Shown here: positions 10,455-21,302 of the stretch, piece after piece
Layout: the number at the start of each line of letters is the position of its first letter
How positions within the stretch are numbered: the stretch's first letter is position 1
DNA from: Ctena decussata
Lineage: Eukaryota; Mollusca; Bivalvia; Lucinida; Lucinidae
NCBI GenBank assembly: GCA_963989385.1
Contig: OZ022499.1
Span: 36,456,866 to 36,520,865 of the forward strand
DNA length: 64,000 nt
Direction of reading: 5' to 3'
The notes under the pieces: model-generated
The model's input: only the letters and a program-made list of their open reading frames with translations
The model's database searches: none
What the model was told of the DNA's origin: nothing
Translations under genes and position numbers: made by a program

Positions 10455-11860
10455 TCCAAATGTGTCTTGTTATTGTTAAGCTCTTGAACATAAAATTGTT
10501 ACACTGTATCCTGGAAAAAATCCGTACACGTCTGTGTAAGTTGTGATTTAGTTACTAGTAATATTTCTAGCCAGGTGACTTGTTTCACAGAGCCTCATCT
10601 CTTGGAATATTTGTTTGACCTGAAAAAGTTTATACAGAATTGCAGTCAGTATTTTACTTTGATATTAACATACTTTTGCGCGTTAGAATCAGACTGTGCA
10701 CGGTGTTGAAGAGATGGGACATTGAAAGCATCATTTACTCGGGCAGAGGAAGTATATCGGCTAGTCACACAGCTGCCTCTTTAAGAGTTTGTCACGTGCT
10801 TATAACATCAAAATTCTTTTATGAAATATTTCGCTACCGAGTTACTCCATAATGATCCCAATGTATATTTGTCTACTGTAAGTTTGGTGAAAAAAAATCA
10901 TTTCTCCATAGTAACTTTAATCCAAGTAAGTTTGATGAAAACATTTCTCCATAGTAACTTTAGTCCATGAAATACGCATAAGTAGAATTGCGCCGGACCG
11001 GAATTTCGGATTGAGATAGCACCATCAGTTCTTTTATTTCGAAGCAAACATTCTGCACAAATATGCTGTACGTACATACGAGGCGAATATCATTGTGCGG
11101 CTTGCAGAAGCTTGAATCGTGGGAATGGATTTGCGAGTTTCTAGGTGTGTACATATATATTCGTTGAAAAACATTCACACACGCAAGTAGCATTAACATA
11201 CATACAATGTTTAACTTAAATACATGTATATACAGAAATAACATAACATGATAATATACGTTTGTAAACAATGCTTCAATATTTTTTCTTTATACCGTTA
11301 AAACACAAGTAGCAAAGGAGACATTTTAATATTGTAACTTAGATATGAAAAAATCATGTGCTTTCTCGTGTCTTGCGTTTACATTGTACCGAAATAATAA
11401 TTCCATCTCCGAAGTTACTGTAGCTTGTAGCTAATGTATTTAGTATTCTGTGTTTGAATGTGTAACATTCACGAATATGTCACTAAGGTGATTTACGTAT
11501 TTACGAAACTACTGACCCGTGGAGTGAGAAAAGATGTATGATTGTGGGGGACAAACTACCCTTACAAGCAGCCGTTCTAACGTCTCGATTATCCATTGAT
11601 GTAGAAAATGCAATTACTATTTCGGGAGAAGGTCAACACGAAAACCTTTTTTGCTCATGTCTAACAGTTATACTTTCAGTATAAAATAGTGACAATATGT
11701 CGGGCAATACCTAGGGCATGCTATACTCAAAATCAACAAGAATTCCGCGGAATGCTATGTCGCACCTGCATTGTGCTTCTACAGTAGCAGAAGTCATGGT
11801 GAGAAGAAAGTGAAAGCAAAAACTGAAAATTAGAAAACCGAAATAGTTTCATGCAAGGAT
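10455..11860. other. Upstream non-coding region of the SOCS-box gene
   Basis: This probably contains the promoter and 5' UTR of the minus-strand gene at 8699-10444, but no TATA box or initiator can be assigned. A 45-48 base direct duplication is present at about 10878-10968: TTTCTCCATAGTAACTTTA occurs twice, each preceded by AAGTTTG(G/A)TGAAAA. The 103-codon minus frame at 10960-11271 is rich in aromatic and hydrophobic residues, shows no known domain, and is not accepted as a gene. Confidence 0.45.
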
Positions 11861-11869
11861 TAATCTGAC

Positions 11870-12660
11870 ACAAATTTTGTCAAAATCCATCTAGTGGATC
11901 TTAAGGTACTGCCGTTTTCATGTTTGTGCTATTTTAGTAACGGTAGATTGCAGCCACCTCGGAGGGCCAACTGCCAGATAAACAGTGTAATAGATATATG
12001 CAAGGATCATTCTGACACAAAAGTGGTCCAAATCCATTCACGGGCTCCTGAGACATTGCCATTTGCATGTTTTTGCTATTTTTAGTAACAACAGCTGGCG
12101 GCCATCTTTGATGGTATATTCTCACAAATTTAAAAAAAACTTCAGGAATCATTCAGACTAAAATTGAGCAAAATCCAATTAGTGCTTTTTAATTTATTGG
12201 CATTCAAGCAAACTTTGGACTCGCCAACCAAAAGTAGGTCACTGTGACCTAATTCCGTTACAGATTTTTTTCGTTTTCATTATTTCAAAAACAGGGCCAT
12301 ACAAATGTTCCATGCCAAATTTCACCCAGTGGTTCCAGAGAAATCGTTGATTTTGTTGTTTTGTTATTTTTAGTAATGGCGGCCATCTTGAATTCTCGAC
12401 CAGGCCGAATTTCTCTAAATTGAAGCCGTGCAGTCTGGTTATATTCCATCTGAAATTTGAGAACCATGGGTGCAGTGGTTTTGGAGAAATTAACTTTGCA
12501 AATCTTAACACCAGGGTCGACGTAAATGTGGACGGAAGGACAGACGGACGGACGGACGGACGGAATGACGGATGGAAATCGGACGCCTATATCACACCTT
12601 GCTTAAGCAGGTGCGACAATAACAAGACCTGTCACCGGGACAGGTCGCTCGTCTGACAGC
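11870..12660. mobile_element. Diverged tandem-unit element ending in a GGAC microsatellite
   Basis: Three to four diverged units of roughly 130-150 bases share the marks CTGACACAAA, CAAAATCCAT and TTTGCTATTTTTAGTAA, then GGCGGCCATCTTGAATTC and similar. The right edge carries (GGAC)n at about 12532-12562 and then CACACCTTGCTTAAGCAGG. This is the same ingredients list (array plus TCCG/GGAC microsatellite) as the elements at 2.2, 5.6 and 38.1 kb, in the opposite orientation. It is probably another such family, but its TIRs are not clear. Confidence 0.55.
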
Positions 12661-12790
12661 GCCTTGCCCATCACATAAAAACTTTAACGTAAAACTTTAA
12701 CATTTTGCTAACGCCGCCAACGCCAACGCCGACGCCGGGGGTAGTACAATTGCTCTTCCTGAACTTCGTTCAGGCGAGCTAAAAACGCAC
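12660..12790. repeat. GC-rich (AACGCC)n segment ending in a small hairpin
   Basis: AACGCCGCCAACGCCAACGC and GACGCCGGGG are followed by CCTGAACTTCGTTCAGG, a perfect 17-base hairpin (7 bp stem, loop CTT). It appears to be the end of a dispersed repeat abutting the preceding element. There is no coding signal. Confidence 0.5.
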
Positions 12791-12972
12791 TAGGCTGAAG
12801 TTGCAAAATATTTTCTTACCGAGTAGTTAATAATTGTTCAATAAACGTTTACTTCATTGTGTGGAAAGGGATTGTTGCACAGTCACGTTTGGTGCCCCAA
12901 CGATCTTGCAAGATTATGGGATAGACTAGACTAACCTACATAATTTGTTTGTCAATTAAATTACTGGTAATA

Positions 12973-14574
12973 CACAGTTGGACAACTGTGTTACAACGTA
13001 AAAGGAAATTCAACGACTTTTGTTACAGGAATTATCAGACAAATACTTTAGCAGACGCTTCCACTCTTACTTGTTTTATGTGTATGTATTTTAATGAGGA
13101 TTTTTGTATACTTTCTGTACACCTATGATTTCCAAGACAGAAAAAATAGGTAGTGGAATATTTTCATTCACTTTTTACCCCTTTGACTTGCTATTTGAAA
13201 ATTATCTGCTATGTTACAGAAATTAACCGACTCCATGCTCTATGTTACAGAAATTACCTGTTATGTTACAGCTATTCAACAAGACAGACTTATTATTTCA
13301 GATTGTTTACAGTCTTTTTGCAAGTGTAATTTTTTCTTCCCTTCGACTACTAATGGATGTACATTCAACATTGACTGATTCAAGGTCAGGAGACAGACTT
13401 TCTATTGATTGTTGTCCTAGTAATAGACCAAAACTACTGAATTTCACGAGGAAACTGCATCGATGGACATTTCCTACTTGACTGAAACAAACAGAAGTGC
13501 AGCCATATGGTCAATATTGAACTTTCCATTTGCAGTCATATGCAAAAAATTAATGTCAGCCATTTTTCAGTTCCGTTGTGTCTTCTTAGAACATCAGTTA
13601 CATGTGGAAGGAATATTTTTAATTCAGCTACAATACTGTATTTTTTCCTTTCAATGGCAAAACAAATGCAGGTCTCTCATTTATATACCTTTTTATTGAA
13701 TATTGGAGTTCTGCATCTGGGTTACCTGACTTAAATCGACAATAGTGGCATCTCATTGTGACAAAATCAGATTTTTTTTCATTATTCCATTTTGAAAATA
13801 CATTCTCCTTTATAAGCAAGAAACCCATGCATGACAAAATAGTTCTTAAGTGAGCTTAAAGATTTTTCACCACTTTCTTTTATAAAGAAACAAGTTTTCA
13901 GTATTTAAATAAACATTCTAAAATAAACCAACAGGCAAAAGAAATGCGGCACTTGCATCAGTTTATATTATTCCCTCATTCAAACTATAAGTAGATTAAG
14001 ATAACAAGAGCTAAAATCTGGTTGAGGTCATTTTTCTGTTATTAGACCATAAAAATACATTGTAAAAGTCGGTCAATAACTGTAACCTACTCTTGAAAGT
14101 CTGTTAATAACTGTAACAAGGTCTGCTTATTTCTGTAACACATAATTTAAATAACTCATGTTTGATTGTAATCTGACTATATCTATGGGTGTTTTTTAAT
14201 AATATACTGATGTCACATTTATAGACTAGCATGCACTATATAATTGTAAAACAAAAATTATGTTTATTATCCATTTACTGCAAAACTAACACCATCGGGA
14301 GTTTATTACATTTTTTCAAAACTATCTCTTAAATTATATTATTTAAATCTTAAACATACTGTTTTGTGTTCTCTGTCATATTTTATCAAAAGTAAGAAAT
14401 ATATTTGCCATTACTTGAGAGTTTTTATATTTCAAATCTTTTCTCAATATTTTTAGTCGTTGAATTTCCGTAACAGTCGTTGAATAGCTGTACCACTGAC
14501 AGCTTAATCAGTAAATTCCCGTAACAAAAGTCGTTGAATTTCTTTTTACGTAGTAACAGAGTTGGACAACTGTG
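12973..14574. mobile_element. 1.6 kb TIR DNA transposon remnant with TAATA target duplications
   Basis: 61-base terminal inverted repeats occupy 12973-13033 and 14514-14574. The outermost 18 bases (CACAGTTGGACAACTGTG) are themselves palindromic, and the arms share AATTCAACGACTTTTGTTAC. Both ends are flanked by TAATA (12968-12972 and 14575-14579), a 5-base target-site duplication. Subterminal copies of TGTTACAGAAATTA (left, 13190-13270) face copies of TAATAACTGTAAC (right, 14065-14130), as in transposase-binding arrays. Interior frames of 60-80 codons show no transposase. The superfamily is unassigned: CAC ends with a 5 bp duplication recall Transib, but the rest of the end sequence does not decide it. 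Confidence 0.82.
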
Positions 14575-14579
14575 TAATA

Positions 14580-15208
14580 GGCGCTATCAAGCGTGACATC
14601 AAAACGACATTTCGCTTCATTTCACAAAACCCTCCTGTCGGTTTGACCTTTTCTGAATGGTCTGTTAACACGAAAAACAGTTATTTGTTACAATCGAGCA
14701 AATAACATGACGTTAAATCAAGCTCAGGCTGGATTCTTGTTGACGTTTCTCACCCGTAAGGGACGAGTCATTTATTGCCAGGTGGGGGGGGGGGTACATT
14801 TAGGGGGGGTCGGAATTTTATTTTGGTGATGTACTGGGGGTCGGAAATAAAAAAGCCATGGAGCAGGGGGGGGGGGGGTCATATATTTTATTCAGCATAT
14901 TGGGGGGGGGGGGGGTCAGAATTCTTCCATCAGTCTTCGTTTTTTAAAAAAGCTCTCAGCTTCTGGGGGCAGCCCCCCAGACCCCCATTACTTATATTCT
15001 TGTAAACTTAAACTGAAGCTTAGAGACATTTATAGAAATGACACACAGAACTCATCCAGTTTAAATGTTTATGAGCCCTTAAACAACAATCCACAGTCGT
15101 TATATATGCAGTAATGCATGTGATTTCGTTTTCTAAATGTAAACAAGCATTCAGCAAAAATCCTGACAAGCACGCGCCTTACGGTGTTTGGTGAGTGTTG
15201 GCAATTTA
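14580..15208. other. Non-coding, G-homopolymer-rich
   Basis: Several runs of 8-12 G (about 14784-14792, 14868-14877, 14901-14913) lie in near-repeated context (GGGGGGTCGGAATT, GGGGGTCGGAAATA, GGGGGGTCAGAATT), so a unit of roughly 50 bases seems to have been repeated. Short plus-strand frames rich in Gly are composition artefacts. Confidence 0.5.
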
Positions 15209-15421
15209 GGGGAGAGTCGGCTAACTTCGGACGGCGGGTAAATTCGGACATTGTCATTGTTTCCTTTATATGTCAGTAGTTTGAAATTAAAACAAAATTA
15301 ACCGGGCAAACAGTGAAATCCTGTTGAGGCGGCTCATTATCAGCCGTCTCATCTGGATTTTCACTGTTTGCCAAGATATGTCCGAATTTTCCAGCCTGTC
15401 CGAAGTTACCCGACTCTCCCC
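15209..15421. mobile_element. TA-flanked MITE with internal hairpin, copy 1
   Basis: 213 bases with TIRs starting GGGGAGAGTCGGCTAACTTC and ending with the complementary GAAGTTACCCGACTCTCCCC. TA dinucleotides flank both sides (15207-15208, 15422-15423), the Tc1/mariner-type target duplication. The second copy (34826-35023) has the same ends and interior. The middle is an independent-looking hairpin (GGCAAACAGTGAAATCC to TTTTCACTGTTTGCC) also found alone at 45219-45279. No coding capacity. Confidence 0.88.
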
Positions 15422-15423
15422 TA

Positions 15424-16169
15424 CTGAAAGGCACAGACACTGCAGGTGAAAATTATTCTGATCGGTCTCTGCGTCTGTTGATCATATATACCAGCCTGTG
15501 TTTTTTCCTGGTGCGCAGATTCAAGGTTTATTGATTTTTACTGCGTGATTCAGGCATACTGTAAACAACCAGCCTTGAGCCGTGTCAAAAACCTCACGAC
15601 ACGCTCGAACGGGAATCTTCATATCAGCCGGTGCATCCACACGGTCTGATTAGTCATCGCTTATCGTGAACAGACTTCAAAGGATCCATAGATTATTAAT
15701 ACCAGCAGGATTGACTCCGATCACCCTGTCATTCGCGCAGGCCGATCAAAGTCTTCTACTTCGCACAAGAATGCCGCAACGCGATTCAAGTGTGTTTTCC
15801 GTTGCATATCTCAAAAAGCCACATTCTCAAAACAACTTATTAATTATAGTTCATATTTACACACATGATTATTTGTCTCTCCAAAATGCAAAATATGGAT
15901 ATCTGTAATTATATTTCGAATTATGAATATCGCCTCACCATTCCTTTTATTGATGTCCATATTTCATTTACAGACATCCACAATCCTATAAATGATGCAT
16001 ATCCTTTACTCACATAGAAAACCTTAGTCGAAGTCCGGTGGTGTTCACGAATGGCGAACTTCGTGACAGTATAAATTTGTATTAAGCAAGCCCGCAACGC
16101 CACCGCAAAATACAACCCTGCGAAATACGCCGGATCGGAGCACGACGATTCTGTTCGCATAGACACATT
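15424..16169. other. Non-coding, nothing recognised
   Basis: Relatively GC-balanced stretch with short frames on both strands (plus 15666-15908, minus 15921-16166) but no domain or codon pattern to support a gene. The minus frame starts four bases from the putative plus-strand ATG at 16170. If that exon is real, the interval could be a promoter region. Confidence 0.35.
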
Positions 16170-16809
16170 ATGGATCCTGGGAAAACTGTATATAATGCAA
16201 ACCGACGACTAATCACGTTTTGTCGATGTGACTGTGGCAAGTGCAAGCGACGAAAGGTACATTTTTACTAAAAAATATCTTTAGAGCTACCGGTAATGCA
16301 TGTCTCCCTATTTTCATAGAGAGCTCACACGGAAAGAAATTATGCAATTAAGAATGTCAGCACAGACAAACATAGCTCTCATATGAAGAAACTGATTATT
16401 GGAAGTCAGAGAATGAAATCGATTTTTCGTTCATACGTACGTACGTACCTTTTCAAAACAAATATCCGCCTCTCGTCTGCTGCAATCAATAATAATAACA
16501 GTGCACAACTAAAATATGTGCAATGTTGTGGTAATGTTCTATATTTAGATCGTAAAGAAAATAACTAAAAAGCCTTCACACCAAAGCGGATTTTAGTCGG
16601 TACGTGAAAAGGCTTTCCCTGTGCGCCTGCGCTGCAGATATGCTTGCAATGGAAAGCACAGGATTAGGAATGTTAACAAAAGAAGATAGAAAGAAACACA
16701 ATTGATTGAAACACATTTTATTTTGAAAATTCTATCTCGGTTTTCATTCAGAATGTCTGTTGGGCCGTGATCTTTGTTGAGAGGAAACAGAACCCGGCAA
16801 ATTTGAAAG
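16170..16809 (+). CDS. Possible two-exon gene start (weak)
   Basis: ATG at 16170 opens a frame beginning MDPGKTVYNANRRL and continuing FCRCDCGKCKRRK, ending at AAAG|GTAC (donor at 16257). A pyrimidine-rich acceptor TTTTCATTCAG ends at 16751 and is followed by an open 58-base segment (NVCWAVIFVERKQNPANLK) that ends in a strong donor, AAAG|GTGAGT at 16810. Phase is preserved between the two pieces. The Cys cluster CRCDCGKC could bind metal but matches no family I can name with confidence. Splice sites this good occur by chance and the segments are short, so this is a hypothesis only. The entry spans both putative exons and the intron. Confidence 0.22.
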
Positions 16810-16949
16810 GTGAGTCGTCCTTTTTAACATGAGAAAAAAAAAAAAACGAAAATTTGATTTCTTTGTGAAAAAAATCTCAAAAAACATAATAGCGGAGACT
16901 TGTTGTTTTTTCTCAGCCTTGATCTTGGTGTTTATAAGATATTTATATA

Positions 16950-17245
16950 TGCAAATAGTATATTAAGCATAGTAGGTAACTGAATAATTATAAGCTATAG
17001 TAGGAATAACAAATATATGATAAATATGCAAATATTATATTGAACATAGAAGGTAACTGAATAATTATAAGCTATAGTGATATCAAATCTATGATAAATA
17101 TGCAAATATTATATTTAACATAGTAGGTAACTGAATAATTATAAGCTATAGTATAACAAATATATGATATATATGCAAATATTATATTAAACATAGTAGG
17201 CAACTGCATATTTATAACCAATAGTAATAACAAATAGGTTAATAA
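16950..17245. repeat. Minisatellite, unit 73-77 bp, about 4 copies
   Basis: Units begin GCAAATA at 16951, 17028, 17102 and 17175. Each contains GGTAACTGAATAATTATAAG with few changes, so the duplication is fairly recent. AT-rich; the minus frame across it (17072-17278) is an artefact. Confidence 0.9.
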
Positions 17246-17502
17246 ACAAAATGAAAATGACAGTGCTAATAAAAACAAACAAAATGGGTGAATTCAAGTC
17301 CCCCGCCTGCTGAACAATGACAAAAATAAATGGAGGATTATATATATACATAACAGCGCATGCACATCCTCACGTTTCAGAATGAAAAGTTGCGCACACT
17401 AGATACCCGATGTCCTAACCTTTCGATATTAAAGCATAAGCTCTAAACGTTGAAAAAGATAATGAAATTAACCTCAGCTAGTATTTGTTTTAAATAACAT
17501 GT

Positions 17503-17605
17503 ACATCATCTTAAGTGGTCCTGGCATCTATTTTTGTCCTCACCAACCGCTAAATTGGTCCCGACTGGCATCTATTATGGTGCGATAAGCAGCCTGTAAG
17601 ATGGT
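17503..17605 (-). repeat. Left member of an inverted pair flanking the RT relic
   Basis: Its reverse complement matches 19728-19853: both carry GGCTGCTTATC and CACCATAATAGATGCCAGT, followed by a series of short phrases of the form GGACCAnnnTAGA. The pair brackets about 2.1 kb that includes the reverse transcriptase relic at 18740-19375. It could be the terminal (LTR-like) repeats of a Penelope-like element, or simply two copies of a dispersed repeat. Confidence 0.7.
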
Positions 17606-18739
17606 CCTGAGCGCTTATCGTAAATATATGAAAACTAATAGTATTTCTGCTTAAAAGTGCTTCTCATGACTTTATGTTCATAGCCTCGGCACAAGCCATT
17701 TGAAAATAATTCTCGAGTGTGTGTGTGTGGGAGAGTGGGGGGGGGGGGGGGGAGAAAAGGGGGCGAGTTTAGCCCCCCGCCCCTCTTCCTTCGCCTATGT
17801 CGTTTTATTTTCAAGATTGAACGCCAATGTTCGTGCATAGAAAATTTGAGTTATTGAGACAGCTCCATGTTTCCGCGTCTCGTGCTCTCGCTAATCATCT
17901 CCGCATCGAATCGAAAAGAGTTCGATTTAAGATGTAAATGAGTACGAAGCATGTTCTCTCCCTGGATCGTATGTGCAACAAATACAGCGCTTACAACTAA
18001 TTTCATCCTCCCACCGCCAATGCTTCATCTTTAAGAATTTGTTTTGGATAAAATGCAAAAAACAAGAAGACTTCGTCTATATAATTTAACTTCAAGCAAC
18101 TGCGACATGATAATTTGGTGTGCTGTAGTTTGGTTTGATGATGAGAATCATGTAACACGAAAAATGTAACACGAAAAACATATTGTATGGACGTGTAAAA
18201 ACACGATATGTGTATTCACATGCGGAAGCAGACTGTGGATTGCGCGCAAATGGATGGCTGCCTAAAACAGGAGAGAGGTTTGTAGGATATAGGGATCAAC
18301 CATGATTTTCTATGCATTATCATCTGTGGGGCCCGTAGCCTGGCATTCAGGCCGTATATTTATATGTTTATCTTCAACACGGTACTTAACTCACGGAATT
18401 AACTACTGTAAACGATTGCCAGAAGATTCTAATACTTACTCAGTAGCTGAAATACAGGACTAACTTGGAATACTGTAACAGAGAAATAGTCTAGCTGTTT
18501 CGCAGACCTGTACTCATGCTTAAAATGAAAGTGGTCAAAGTACCCAAATCATAAGTCCGAACTTTTAAGTTATTTTAACATTGACAATTCCGGAATATTT
18601 TGGATACACAGATATGGACCCCAAAACAAAGGTGCTCGAGAGTAGGAAGCATCACCTGCCTATTATAATACACCCGCCATAATAATGTATCGCAGGAAAA
18701 AGTCAGTGAAAACGAAAGTCCGATACTAAGCTTCGGCTG
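17606..18739. other. Interior of the inverted pair, no gene recognised
   Basis: Contains a G run of about 16 (17738-17752), a short duplication of TGTAACACGAAAAA (about 18151-18178) and otherwise unique AT-rich sequence. If the bracketing repeats belong to one retroelement this would be its body, but no protein domain is readable here. The Gly/Pro-rich minus frame at 17635-17838 is a product of the G run. Confidence 0.35.
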
Positions 18740-19375
18740 AGGCCATCAAATCGGAAATTAGTATAGATACGGCCATATTGTAGGGATCAACGAGGTCATG
18801 GTGTCTCCCTTAAAACTTTCTAACTGTCGACACTAGCTTTACTTTCTGATAACCCTGTGTCAACAGTTAACGGGTGAGCAGCTTCCCTCTTTCAACAAAG
18901 TATTGATATTTTAAACAAGCTCTAGCATAGCGGACTAGCTGAGAAACATAAAATCCGTATGCAGGTGCCCAAGAGATATTACAATTCAAAAATGGAAAGT
19001 TAACCATGGGAAATTTGAAGTCATCCCTCTTTTCATAAAGCCTAGTATCAAGCTTTCCATTGTCAATATAGAGATGATGATTAAGTATGAGGCAGATGAA
19101 CTGGACTCTGTGGTGATTTTAATTTCAAGTTCACATGGATAGATGAGGTCAATAAGGTGAAGTTGAATTTCTGTGCAAGGTGTTTATTACCCTCTCTTAC
19201 GAGCCCTTGTATAAACTCCGCCTCATACAAAAAAAAAAAAAAAAACAAGTCGGCAAGTAAGGGAGCGCAGTTAGTCCCCATTGGAATGCCAACTGTCTGT
19301 TGAAAAATTTGTCCGCTGAACTCCACGTAAATAGAACTGTTTCGAATTATTTAACATTTTATTAAAACCATTTAG
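18740..19375 (-). pseudogene. Dead Penelope-like reverse transcriptase fragment
   Basis: On the minus strand, FQQTVGIPMGTNCAPLLADL (about 19240-19300) is a hallmark RT block. It is followed, after a poly-T expansion, by YEAEFIQGL and HLAQKFNFT. Two frame changes later come IDLIYPCELEIK, then a long collinear stretch from IDNGKLDTRLYEKRDDFKF through WAPAYGFYVSQLVRYARAC, LTQGYQKVKLVSTVRKF and GRHHDLVDPYN. The order matches a reverse transcriptase type common in animals, which I assign most probably to Penelope-like elements. The YxDD catalytic motif expected after NFT is deleted, and two in-frame stops are visible, so the copy is inactive. No GIY-YIG endonuclease was found downstream. Confidence 0.8.
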
Positions 19376-19727
19376 TCTATTGCACCGGTCGAAACCAATT
19401 AAACCCGAACCAGAAAGGCGGGGGATTCACGCCTTCCGATGGGCCTAGCAGATATAAATGTATCATAAAAGCATGTTTGATTGCTGTTAGGAATTGCATA
19501 AAACTCTATGACGCTCGAAAACTTTGGAGAAAAACTTCGAAAAAATCATTTTAGCTGTGCCTATAAGGACGCGGAATGTTTTGAAAAGGCCACAAAACTA
19601 CTTCCGCTGCTGATCAAACTGGACGCATGCCCAGGCTGATCTGATGCTTCGCTAGATTTACATTACTCATAACAATGACAAATTATTCGTAGAAGGCACT
19701 ACTATGCATAGTTACCAGGTATATAAC

Positions 19728-19853
19728 TTGGATCATTTTAGAGGCTGCTTATCACACCATAATAGATGCCAGTGGGACCAGTTTAGAGGCTAGTTAGGAC
19801 CAAAATAGAGGTCAGGACCAGTATAGATGCAGGACCATTTTAGATGATGTACA
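19728..19853 (+). repeat. Right member of the inverted pair
   Basis: Contains GGACCATTTTAGATGATGTA at its outer end, matching the reverse complement of the left member (GACCACTTAAGATGATGTAC). Identity is roughly 75-80% by eye over about 110 bases. Internally it is a run of short GGACCA..TAGA phrases. Confidence 0.7.
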
Positions 19854-19859
19854 CACGCA

Positions 19860-20860
19860 AATACTCAGACCATGATAAAACACTTTCAAAGTGAGGAGTT
19901 GCGCATATAAGGTACCCACTGCCTGTGCATTTTGATGATATGCAGAATCGAAACTAAATGAAAGTGTTCTGAACGCAGAAAAAAGGGAACCAAATTAATC
20001 TGAAGAATATTCCCAGGCCAGTTTTTAATTCTCAGACCATGATGAAAACACCAAAAAAGATCCAAAATTATTGGTATTAACTTCTATGAGGGGTTGCACA
20101 TACAAGTGGTTGGTATTCTTGCCCGTAAAATGCGAAGATCAGAAGACAAAAATAGGCAAAAAATAATAATCTGACGATTTATAGCGGAACCGCCTAAAAT
20201 TCTCACACCAGGGTAAAACATATGTAAATTTTCAGAAACATAATGGAATGAACGATGTGAGAAGTTGCTCCCCAAAGTACCAACCGTCTATGCACTTTGA
20301 TATTATGTAGTATTTAGGCCCGAAAAATGACCCTGTTCGAAACGCGGAAAAGATAACAAAAATTAATCTGAAGAATATGTTCAGTCCCAATTTCTCACTC
20401 AAACAAAATAGTATACATCCTGTCTAAGGAGTTGGCACACTTACACTGTCCTACTGTCTATGCACATTGATAGCATTCAAAATCTACATATGAGTAAGTT
20501 CAAAACACGAAATGAAACATGAATTAACCAGAGGACTAGGTCGAAATCATATGCTCAGTTAAAAGTTTCATTGGCCATATAGATGCAGCTTGATAGTATT
20601 CAAGACGCTTGAAAAGCGGAAAAGAACCTAAAGGTTATATCCAAACCACTTGCAGTATTCAGACCTTTATCACAACAGCTGCAAAGTTTCTATAACATTG
20701 ATTTAAATCTCCATGAGTCGTGCTGGACACAAAGTGCCCATCACCTATGCACTTCGGTAGTATTCAAAGCCGAAAGCTAAGTCCAAAACACAAAAAGTAA
20801 CATAATTTATTATGGTGAATATACCCAAACGTATGCAAATTCTTAGACCATGGTAAAAGT
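19860..20860. repeat. Old tandem array, unit roughly 160-190 bp
   Basis: A heavily diverged unit recurs: CAGACCATGATGAAAACAC-type text, then GAGGGGTTGCACATACAAG, then CTATGCACTTTGATA with TATTCAAG/TATGCAG, then AAATTAATCTGAAGAATAT. Copies are recognisable near 19870, 20035, 20205, 20400, 20650 and 20840. The same vocabulary appears at 29290-30460 and in one unit near 27500, so the family is dispersed. Confidence 0.6.
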
Positions 20861-20936
20861 ACACAACAACAAAGTCTCAGTCTGACTGTCTGTTGAGTTG
20901 ATAACAAGATATATATATAGTATTTTCCACATTTTG

Positions 20937-21010
20937 ATTGCCCTGGCAACAAAACACATAACTTGAAGTGTTTTTGTTGCCATTTTTTCCTTTTGGTTGC
21001 CATGGCAACC
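20937..21010. promoter_or_regulatory. Perfect RFX-type X-box palindrome with an imperfect partner
   Basis: GGTTGCCATGGCAACC at 20995-21010 is a perfect 16-base palindrome matching the X-box recognised by RFX transcription factors. ATTGCCCTGGCAAC at about 20938-20951 is a weaker match, and a half-site GTTGCCAT lies between them. RFX sites of this form control ciliary genes in animals. Whether any gene here uses it is unknown. Confidence 0.4.
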
Positions 21011-21302
21011 GATGAACAGTGTCCAGAAAAAAACACAAGAAATAACATAGGGCCCATAGAAGACCACAAAGGGTATACTTCTGAAAATGTAAGGTCAGAA
21101 TATCTGTAGTGGCTTAGCAATGACTCCCATTTTTTCCATAATAAGTTGGCATACCAACCATCAGTGGGAACGCGTATCCATGGCGGAGTGATATTTTTAT
21201 ACAGATAGCAACGAAAAAACGTTCGAAATTCCTCAGATTCAGATTCAATCGACGAACCGGTCGCAATTTCAGTGCCGCTTTGTCGGCGAATCAAACTACA
21301 CA

